This document shows positions 56,043 to 64,000 of a DNA stretch of 64,000 nucleotides, in pieces. The notes under the pieces were generated by a model. It searched no databases. It worked only from the letters and a program-made list of their open reading frames with translations, and was not told the origin of the DNA. Within the stretch, counting starts at the first letter, position 1, and each line of letters starts with the position of its first letter. The position numbers and the translations under genes were made by a program. This DNA is from Plazaster borealis (Eukaryota > Echinodermata > Asteroidea > Forcipulatida > Labidiasteridae). Where the stretch lies: positions 22,686,488-22,750,487 of the forward strand of contig CM037474.1 of the NCBI GenBank assembly GCA_021014325.1, in the 5' to 3' direction.

Positions 56043-56485
56043 GACTATGCAAATCTCGCGCGTATTCGAACATTGGGACCCGTTAAAGTACGCGAGGTTT
56101 TTTCCTGACACGTTGCCTTGGATCGGACGAGTACAGCGTTTGTATTCGTTTGCTATAAAATATGGTTAGAAAGATGTTTTAAAAGTAGAATACAATGATC
56201 CACACAAATATGCCTCAAAATTGCGTGGTTTTCCTTTAACTTTGCGAACTAACACAGTCGGCCATTTTGTGGAGTCAAACATTTGACTCCACAAAATGGC
56301 CGACCGTGTTTGTTCACGATGTAAAAGGAAAACCACGGAATTTCGAGACGTATTTGTGTGGATCATTGTATTCTACTTTTAAAACATCTTTCTAACCATA
56401 TGTATTTTACAACAAACGGTTACAACGCTTTTTATAGACCAACTCGTCCGATCAATGTTCGAATACGCGCGAGACTTGCACGGTG
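56043..56485. mobile_element. 440-bp fold-back element upstream of the receptor gene
   Basis: The arms pair from 'aatctcgcgcgtattcgaac...' / '...gttcgaatacgcgcgagact' to a perfect centre 'ttttgtggagtcaaa / tttgactccacaaaa'. It is about 500 bp upstream of the receptor's start codon. Confidence 0.8.
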
Positions 56486-56489
56486 CATG

Positions 56490-57990
56490 GTGGAAATCTG
56501 CATAATAGTACGAGACGCAAAAAAAATGCGACGGAATTGGGGTTTTTCCAAAGAAGTGGCACATATGGAACACCATATTTGACTGCAAACACCGGGCATA
56601 ATAAGACTTTTAAAATAGATGAACATTTGTCTATTGTTTTAACTGTTTTAATTCAAAGGCGTTTTACCCTGGTTCAGTTTGAGGGTGCTTCACGTAATTA
56701 TACCCTTACATCTAATAACATCTATACCATTAACATCTCTCATGCCTAGGTGCCGGGGGGGGGGTTGATGGGGTCACCTATACACAAAGCAAACCACCAA
56801 AGAAATCGTGTGGCATGGTTGCGCCACCATAGACTAAACCCAAAGATAACAACTAAAACAAACAACAAACAACAAACGTACGGATTATATTAAACCCTAT
56901 AAAAACCGACACTGTATCCAATCACCACCACATTATTTTTCGGACTTTACCCACTAATCCAGGATTATTATTGTAAAAAAATAGTTGTTATCGGGGGTCG
57001 GCTGTTACCATGGTAACCGTTGGTTTGACCTTGGGTCAAGATTTGAACTTGTTTCTTTCTTTTATGCAAAAACATTTCCCTTTTTTTTTTTTAATCATGG
57101 AGTATTTTCAAATGTTAGTTTCCAACTTTTCACACCAATAATAAATACCGTATAACTATCACACAGTCCACATCATTGCACCGTGGGCCCTAAACATTAG
57201 CGGGAATATCGATGTTTAAGTGGTAAAAAAACAAAAAAAAATACAACTTTCCCCAAAATTTGGATAACCAATTATTATAGCACCCCCAACGGTGACTAAG
57301 TAATAACAATTTGTTAAGTCATGTTATGGAATGTTAAAAATAGACAAGATTGCAAAGTTTTATAGCATTTGGACTTTAAAAAATCAGATGGGTATTGTGG
57401 CAAATTTAATTAAAATTGCAAGAGATTTTGGTAAATTATGGAGGTGTGGGGCACTATGTGCCCCCCCTCCCCCTCCGTTCCCTGTAGAGTAAAAGAAAAG
57501 CCCCGTCCTGATAGAGGGTTGAACATCAATTGTCACAAACACATTTCTTCTCTCAGACCATCAGACTGATCGGATGTGGGTGCTTGAAAAAAGCTGCATA
57601 CAATCTAAAAAGTTCCGAGCTCGTTGGAGAGAATTGCGCCCTCTTGGGGCAAAACGAGCTTAAGAGAGTAGATAGACTGGTCCCGGCTTCAGTCCAGATA
57701 AAGACAGGCACTGGCATAAGAATTCAATGATTTCATTGGACTAGCGAACGTACATTTACTTGCACGCGCGCGTGCTTGCGGCGCGCATAGGGTACCAATG
57801 AAGTTCTTATTCCACCATAGTGCTCGCTACGTGCTGTTTGCACACGCACATGGAAATGCATGATTTTTGAGATAAATGGTGGTCCCCCTTTTGGCAATTG
57901 ATATTACGCAAAACTGGTTCAAAGGTTCATGGGAGATAACGCGATGTTTTGAAGGCCGGGATCTGGCGTCCTTTTTCGTGCGCCTCCGAG
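56490..57990. other. Intergenic sequence between the receptor and HUWE1-like genes
   Basis: Contains an 11-base G run at 56756, a T-rich run at 57082 and C-rich runs at 57462. No exon or repeat family could be supported. Confidence 0.4.
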
Positions 57991-57993
57991 TGA

Positions 57994-58001
57994 TGACGTC
58001 A
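57994..58001 (+). promoter_or_regulatory. CRE palindrome TGACGTCA
   Basis: A perfect CREB/ATF site about 60 bp upstream of the ATGGCG motif of the presumed HUWE1 first exon. The motif is certain; its use is inferred from position. Confidence 0.5.
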
Positions 58002-58021
58002 GGAGAGATTGCAGACCTTGT

Positions 58022-58082
58022 TCATCCGGGACTTTGTGATAGGGAGACAACACGGGCAAAATGGCGACGATTCGTGTTACAT
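58022..58082 (+). other. HUWE1: Probable HUWE1 5' UTR exon (5' boundary not determined)
   Basis: The stretch ends at a good donor (ACAT|gtgagt, 58083) and has promoter-type motifs. It is the best candidate to splice to 60728. It contains an upstream ATG at 58061. The start coordinate is approximate; no transcript evidence is available. Confidence 0.45.
58058..58068 (+). promoter_or_regulatory. YY1-like AAAATGGCGAC at presumed transcription start
   Basis: Matches the AANATGGCGNC form found just downstream of start sites of many housekeeping genes. It lies 14 bases before the donor ACAT|gtgagt. Confidence 0.5.
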
Positions 58083-59230
58083 GTGAGTGGTTCTTTCTGC
58101 AAATTTTGTATTATTTTGTGTAAAATGACTGAAATTTCTGCTAATTTGAATTTAGAATATAAAATAAAAACTGTATGGCAACATTACTAAAATTCTCAAA
58201 TGACAAATATGTGTATGCTTTGCAAGGATATTGATGATTTTAATAAACGATTTGGTGGGCATGATTAATGATGATTGTTAACTTGGGTTTGGGTTTGGAA
58301 CATTCGAGTAAATTTATGGTTAGTGATTTTAGTTTAGTTGTGCAGTGCTTCCGTAAGACTCGTTTATATAGCGCCTGGCCTGGAATTATTTAAATTGAGG
58401 CCACAAGGAGGCCATGGCCTGTTCCCCTGGTCTTGGCCTTGGTGCCCCTTCAAAAGTTTCCTAGGCCTATAGACTTTTAAGATTTTCAGGTAATATTAAA
58501 ATATGAAAATTCCTATTTGCAAATTGCAAAGTGAAAATTGCCTTGCCCTAGATATAGGCCTACTAGATGTAGTGCTCTTTACTCACTCTGATTCTTGGCC
58601 CATGGCCATCACTAAGGTTTTCAACTAAAAACATTTTTCAAAACCTAAATTTCGCCCAAAATGTTTCTTACTCCCAAAATAAATAGTGACAAAATGAATA
58701 GTACTCTGAACTCCCTCTGATTCTTGGTCTCTAACTAAAACACAACACCGAAATATGTGATCACCCCCCCCTTCCAGGGACATGGGTTTTCAGACAAAAA
58801 ACAGGCTTTTTATGCCAAGTTTTGCACACAATGTTCACTGGCTCATTTTGTAAAATTGTGGCAATAATTGAATAAAGTTGCTTCACAAAGTGACTCGTTT
58901 TCATGTAATAATTTTTATGGAGAATCTGCAGTCACGTATGCATAAATTTTTATTTGCCATCGTTTCGGAAGTAAATTTCATCACACAACATTATGATGGC
59001 TGACACCATCATATGGTAAACTACCCAGCTAGCTTTTTGCTTGCTGGATGGTCCGTCATGAAACTGCCGCCTGATGATACTTTGATCAAGTTAAGGCAAG
59101 GAAGATTTTTCCTCAGTGAAACTAAAAGGAAAGTTATGAAACTTTCTACTGGAACATTTCAATGGGTACAAAGGCAATGACCAAGAGGCATGGAGGCAAT
59201 TGCCTCCAGGGTTTGTCCTTAACTTTTTCA

Positions 59231-59560
59231 GTGACTAGTGGAACTAGCCAGCAGGACCAGTTCTGTCATTACACTGGTCTGTCAGCTTTTGCACTTGTCC
59301 ATACTTCATATTAAATAGGGATGCTTTTCAACAGGGAACTAGCCAGCTGGACCACTTGGAGAGAATTTTGTCTGGTCCTCTGGTGACTAGCGGAACTAGC
59401 CAGCAGGACCAGTTCTGTCATTACAGTGGTCTGTCAGCTTTTGCACTTGTCCATACTTCATATTAAATTAAATAGGGATGCTTTTCAACACTGAACTAGC
59501 CAGCCGGACCGCTTCGATAGAATTTTGAATGGTCCTCGGGTGTTTTAACTGGCATCTGGC
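59231..59560 (+). repeat. Two tandem copies of a ~162-bp unit
   Basis: 'gtgactagtggaactagcca' starts at 59231 and again at 59393 (one base different). Both copies run through 'gtctgtcagcttttgcactt' to 'gaattttg...tggtcctc'. Confidence 0.88.
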
Positions 59561-59839
59561 CAGCGGACCACTGTTAAAGGAGAACGCTGGCCTCCATTGC
59601 CTCTGTATCGCGCTTTGCAATTAGCTCACGCTTTGCAATTAGCTCGCGCAAGCGGGTTGATTTTCAAATCACTACTGTAATTTTGGTTGTTCTGCTGTAC
59701 TTATGTCCTTGTGGTCAATTCTAGCCCCATAAATCGTGCCAATACGCTGGACTCCCTCTGCTTTTTGGCCCTGCGGTTGAGGTTGATATTAGAGGTTGAT
59801 ATTGTGTTTGAAAAAGCCTTCAGAGCGCCACGGCAGCCC

Positions 59840-59922
59840 ATGCCTGTATACTCCCCAGGGAGCTGAGAAAGATTACAGCAATGTTTTGGGCACAATGACC
59901 AGGGCACTAATTTAAAGCCCAT
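59840..59922 (+). repeat. tRNA-Leu-like SINE tail fragment
   Basis: 'tatactccccagggagctga gaaagattacagcaatg' matches the end of the copy at 43814-44035. Confidence 0.5.
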
Positions 59923-60475
59923 TGATCAGTCATTGTTATAGAATTAGTTATTATTATTATGATATTATTTACCGAGATATGATTATGTTTTTGGTTATAA
60001 ATGAGTGAAAAGGGGTAGTTGGATTCAGCTCATTTTAATACCAAATGTTAAATTTGAGATTATTTAAGTGAAAACAATGCAAACAGTTTATCGTTTGTCA
60101 GGGATTTTGTCAGTGTTTGTGTGTAATTTAAACCGGCTATATTTCAAGCTGTAATCGAAATATGCACTGATTATTGCTGGGATCATCAAATGCTCTAGTG
60201 ATTTTTTCTCCACATTAACAGTATTTCAGACAGATCTATTTCTCTGGAGAATTTGTACTTGTGTTTACTTTATAATCGTGAGCTATTGTTTTTATGATTA
60301 CTAGTCTCATATTTTGACTCTAAAGATTGTTGTGTTTTTGCCCTTAATGCAAACTACACATGTATGTTCAGTTTGGTCATGAGTCTTTGAATTTCCCCAG
60401 GGAGCTAGACTTGTGGACAAGTCATTAAATGTTCAGTGATAGCCTAATGGCTTACCTGCGAATCTCGCGATAACT

Positions 60476-60580
60476 GGAACTGTTCTCCCGAACCTGCTGG
60501 CTCCCGTGAGACTTCTGCTCTCGCGACTACGGCGGGAGCCAGCAGTCTCACGAGAGAACAGCAGTATCGCGAGAGTCACG
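60476..60580. repeat. CpG-rich inverted repeat with TCTCGCGA-type motifs
   Basis: 'ctgttctcccgaacctgctg gctcccg' pairs with 'cgggagccagcagtctcacg agagaacag'. Three (t/c)ctcgcga or reverse motifs lie within or beside it, at 60463, 60512 and 60566. Confidence 0.7.
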
Positions 60581-60727
60581 TGAGAACCTTTATGCTATCA
60601 CCACATCTAACGACTTGTCCATGAGTCTACCAGGAAGCAGAAGCAGTGGAGTTAATCCACATATTGCTGGGATTTGTCTTTTTCTGAGAAATGTTATTGA
60701 AATGTGGAATTTCTTTCATTTATGCAG

Positions 60728-60809
60728 GTATTCTACACGGTTGATGATTAATTAGCCGTCAAACATGAAAGTCGATCGAAGCAAACTCAAGAAAAGTGCT
60801 TCTGAAGTG
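60728..60809 (+). CDS. HUWE1: HUWE1 first coding exon (N-terminal 15 codons)
   Basis: The acceptor is tttcatttatgcag and the donor GTG|gtaagt. The leader contains stops in frame with the start. ATG at 60765 opens MKVDRSKLKKSASEV, which matches the start of animal HUWE1 (human MKVDRTKLKKTPTEA) at 10 of 15 positions. The exon ends near where the conserved region continues. Known: HUWE1 is a giant HECT-type E3 ubiquitin ligase of over 4000 residues acting in nucleus and cytoplasm. No further HUWE1 exon is recognisable by 64000, so the remainder lies downstream. A 15-residue match is short, but the start methionine, spacing and splice site agree. Confidence 0.78.
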
Positions 60810-61215
60810 GTAAGTTGCTTTAGAGATTAAATCCCTTGTCATGTCTCGAAGGAATTTGAATGTAATCTGAAAAAAAACAAAGAGTTGCACTAATTAGCCC
60901 TTACAGACCCAAGTCTTCCTACATCTAATTGCCAAAGCGACTGATTCAGAAGGACTGGGGCAAAACAACAAGTGATTATTACAGGGTCAGGCATACAATT
61001 TAAGTCCAAACAATTTTGTGTGGAGTGACATGAGAGAAGAGGATATTGTAGGAGTTTCGGCCACACGCTAGCCAAACTGTCCAGTAAGGCTCTAATGTTC
61101 AGCAAAAGAAAATGCACCCATTTCATTATGTGTGAATCCATCTTAAATCTTACTCCATTTTTATGACAGCACAATTTGTTTTGCATTCTTTTTCAACCTG
61201 GTCCATATTTTAATG

Positions 61216-61664
61216 CTGTACAGTTTCAAACGAAAGAACTTAGACTCCCTGTGTGGAGCCTGGAGATATTGTGTTTTTGAAATTATGGGGAGTCCTGCCT
61301 GTGCGTGGAGAATGTGGAATGTATTGGGTATAGGCCAACACAATGGCTGTCGTGATCTCCACACTCTCCTTGCTTGGAGCGCTCGGAGACAATTCGGCAC
61401 ACTTACGTTGGGTATTTGTTTTGCATCAATGAATATTTATGATCTCTGCGCACTTCATGCACGGAGACCACCGACATGCAGTGATTGGTTGGGCACACTC
61501 GCCACGCATGGAATATGGGGCAGGCGATTTGTACACTATATTACAATACAAAATTCCAAATTCTCCACACACACTAGCACAGGACTCCCAATAATGTCAA
61601 AAAAAACAATATCTCCACACTCTCCACGCATGGAGTCTAGGTTCTTTTGTTTGAAACTGTACAT
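61216..61664. mobile_element. Inverted-repeat element, ~450 bp
   Basis: 'tgtacagtttcaaacgaaag aacttagactcc' and 'ggagtctaggttcttttgtt tgaaactgtaca' are inverted. Several ctccacac / gtgtggag blocks alternate inside. In intron 1 of the HUWE1-like gene. Confidence 0.8.
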
Positions 61665-61680
61665 TTTGTTGTTTTGTTGA

Positions 61681-62580
61681 ATGAATGCAAAATACAAGCA
61701 ACGCATTCAAGTCCCCCCCTCTTCAAAGATTAAAATTTAATATCATAAAATTTGAAATTTGTATGGCTTACTTTCCCAAATTAAGCCAGGTTTGGACAGC
61801 CTATTTAAAAGTACAAGATTAACAGTCAAATTAAAAAAAACTTTATTATTATTTTCAATCTAAAACCTCTATAATTATTCAGAAAATCATACCAGTGAAC
61901 ATTCTCAAGAGTTTCATTTAAAATTATATCATATTGTAGGGAAAGTAAAATTTAGCCTCATAAAATATATGAAAGTAAACTATGGTCAAGTTCACGCAAG
62001 GACCAATGGACCAGTGGTTGTTTAGTGACATAGGTAGGGCATTTGCACAGAAGTTGAAGTACGAACGACTCTAGTCATGTCATGTCAATGCAACTGGCGG
62101 CTCAATGTGTGTTATCAGTTACTGATAACTGGTCCTCTCTGCACTGTGCTATAAAAACGGCTATTGATAACCAGCCATGCGACCATGCCCGGTAGGCTGG
62201 TTTCAAATAGTCGACTAGCGTAGTCCAACCATTGTCGACCTAGACGGCGTTCGGGCTAACGTAGTCGAACTATGGTTAACGATAGTTCTTGCGCAGACTT
62301 GGCCTAGATTTAACTAATGAACAAAGAGAACCAGCAAATAAGGCTTGCCCTCCCTTTCCAGTTACTTGTAAATGCCAGTTAAGAATTTTGCCCAACTGGT
62401 GTTCATGTTATCATTAAACATATTTAATGGTCGCACAAATTCGGGCGTGATTGGCAAATGGGGTTTCTAAAAAATAAGCATCCTCGTCTTAGGTTTAAAT
62501 TTTGTTTCAATGTCAATTTTAACAAATTATTTGTATTATATAAAAGTTGAATTTAACAAATTACTGTTTTTATTTTTATT
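61681..62580. other. No confident feature
   Basis: HUWE1-like intron sequence, AT-rich. A local pair 'gtcgactagcgtagtccaac / gttcgggctaacgtagtcga' near 62205-62275 is the only structure noted. Confidence 0.35.
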
Positions 62581-62587
62581 TTCAAGA

Positions 62588-62790
62588 ATTTTGTATAATA
62601 GGATTTAAAAAGATTTGTTATAATATACATGTAATTGAAAAACAAAGTCTTCGTAGATTTGTTTTCTCACATACACATACAAGGACAGATCAGCGCTCAT
62701 TTTGTATAATAGGATTTAAAAAGATTTGTTATAATATACATGTAATTGAAAAACAAAGTCTTCGTAGATTTGTTTTCTCGTTTTCAATCC
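62588..62790 (+). repeat. Direct duplication, period 111 bp
   Basis: 'attttgtataataggattta' begins at 62588 and 62699, and about 81 bases are identical in both copies. The spacer 'catacaaggacagatcagcg ctca' recurs at about 63434. Confidence 0.9.
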
Positions 62791-62832
62791 GCGTAACCCT
62801 AATTTCCCTTGAGTGATCTTCAAGGATTCTTC

Positions 62833-62865
62833 AACCCACACTCTGCTGATCAGAAACCCCAGAGC
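62833..62865 (-). repeat. tRNA-Leu-like SINE fragment
   Basis: 'aacccacactctgctgatca gaaaccccagag' is the reverse of the variable-arm region seen at 3.65 kb. Confidence 0.5.
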
Positions 62866-63590
62866 AATTTGTTTTCATTAAGCTGACCATATTGCAAACA
62901 ATCCCATCTCTCTGTTGTTTACACGAATTGGTAAAACAGCATTAATACTTTTGACATACATTTGTACATTGTACAAAATTCTACATGCAGAGGGTACAGG
63001 GAAAATTCACATGTGATTAAAAATAAAATTCTGAATTTTGTTGTGTGATATCGTCATCCAAGTAAACGGATTTCTCTCCAAATCTAAATCGGTTATTACA
63101 TCCCGAACCTCATGCTCCAATTTCCATGCCCCACTTATCACGAGAAAAGAAAAACGATATTGAAATAAAACTGAATTCTGTGTTCCATCTTTATTGCTGT
63201 CTGTCAGTCTTGTATTTCGTCCTCTCGTGTTGTGTTCATTGTCTCTGTTTCTCAGCCGTTTCGCGATGAGTCCAGCCTCATGCGAGTTGCCTCCCGTAGA
63301 CTGACTAACCCTTGAGATGTCTTAAGTTACCCAATCCTGGAGGATTAGGTTTATGTCCTACAGGTTTGTTGAAGGTGGAGACTGTTCTTTGGCACGATGC
63401 ACACTTACCAATGTTAGCTCATTACACACTAGACATACAAGGACAGATCAGCGCTCAGTTTGATTCGAGTGGGTCTCTCAGTTTTTTCTGTATATTTGTC
63501 CAAAAGACATTGACATTACTTAAAGGAAATGCACATATCTTGTTTTGGGACAGCTAAGTTTGATTGACACCATCTACTTTCTAAGAAGCA

Positions 63591-63645
63591 GAGCCAAAAT
63601 TTCATAGAGCTGCTTAAGCAGAAAATATTGCTTAACAAGTTTCCG
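63591..63645 (+). repeat. Element C left-end fragment
   Basis: 'caaaatttcatagagctgct taagcagaaaatattgctta' is the family's left end; it stops at 'caagtttcc'. Nothing else is supported to 64000. Confidence 0.65.
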
Positions 63646-64000
63646 ATTACATGGCATCCTAAAATAGGGTAGGTAGGTCGGGATTTTTTTTTTTTAAACG
63701 TTTTTTTTAATTCTGATACGTTTGGCAAGTGTGCAAAAATTCCCTACTTCCCCGATTCAATTCAACAAAAACAACAGTCAGTGACAAAAAACTGCTCAAA
63801 AATCTATGAAAGACCTCTTTACTGTACTTTAAACTCACATGGGGTACGCAGGAGATGTTGCTGGTTAATATGGAGGTTCGATTGTGTCAAAAATATTTCT
63901 AAATAAGAAATTTTTTTCGGCTAAAACAATGTCTAAATCGTCTGCTCGCAACTTCTGTTGAGCGCATTCAACGGATTTGCGCAACGAATTTGACAAAATT

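Noticed and set aside
61213..61680. 155-residue open frame as a gene
   Set aside because: It lies wholly within an inverted-repeat element with alternating ctccacac blocks and shows no recognisable domain.
63256..63315. Possible next HUWE1 exon (acceptor tctgtttctcag, frame PFRDESSLMRVASRRLTNP then stop)
   Set aside because: The peptide does not resemble the conserved HUWE1 sequence after the first exon and ends in a stop within 20 codons. It remains only a faint candidate for an alternative terminal exon.

Overview
The window is animal nuclear DNA: spliced genes with GT/AG introns, AT-rich sequence, tRNA-derived SINEs, LINE 3' ends and dense short DNA transposons (MITEs). Several repeat types, especially the TTAA-flanked MITEs and the 'GGGCCCAATTTCATAGAGC' elements, resemble those I associate with echinoderm genomes. 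A sea star is my best guess, but that assignment is inference. I see no bacterial, phage or viral genes.

Three genes can be read from the sequence. (1) Positions 1185-5152, + strand: the last five coding exons of an ankyrin-repeat/SOCS-box protein of the ASB5/9/11/13 type. Its start lies upstream of the exons I can see. (2) Positions 11334-55538, - strand: a complete 17-exon gene that joins in frame to an 880-residue type I membrane receptor. The order is signal peptide, two IL-17-receptor ectodomain modules, four EGF-like domains, one transmembrane helix and a cytoplasmic SEFIR domain. All 16 exon junctions agree in phase, so the model is well supported. Four EGF-like modules between an IL-17R ectodomain and the membrane is the most unusual biology here. 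(3) From about 58.0 kb, + strand: a non-coding first exon and the first coding exon (60765-60809, MKVDRSKLKKSASEV) of the HECT ubiquitin ligase HUWE1. The rest lies beyond the window. Genes 1 and 2 are tail to tail. Genes 2 and 3 are head to head, about 2.5 kb apart.

The rest is introns and intergenic DNA crowded with mobile elements. About a dozen copies of one ~375-bp TTAA MITE (family A) lie at 1.5, 6.5, 12.0, 20.4, 25.3, 30.2, 35.8, 36.3, 38.9, 40.6, 45.7 and 47.7 kb. Two further TTAA families, a piggyBac-like MITE, hAT-like MITEs, several tRNA-derived SINE families and 3' ends of non-LTR retrotransposons are also present. Several are nested, and the nested copies give empty-site comparisons showing TTAA target duplication. 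The 15.6-kb first intron of the receptor gene holds a 3.2-kb composite element (50883-54097) built from several layers of inverted repeats, with opposed arrays of a 21-bp palindromic unit in its arms.

The three genes need not act together. ASB proteins are substrate receptors of Cullin5 ubiquitin ligases, HUWE1 is a ubiquitin ligase, and the receptor belongs to innate immune signalling. I see no evidence that the cluster is functional rather than incidental.
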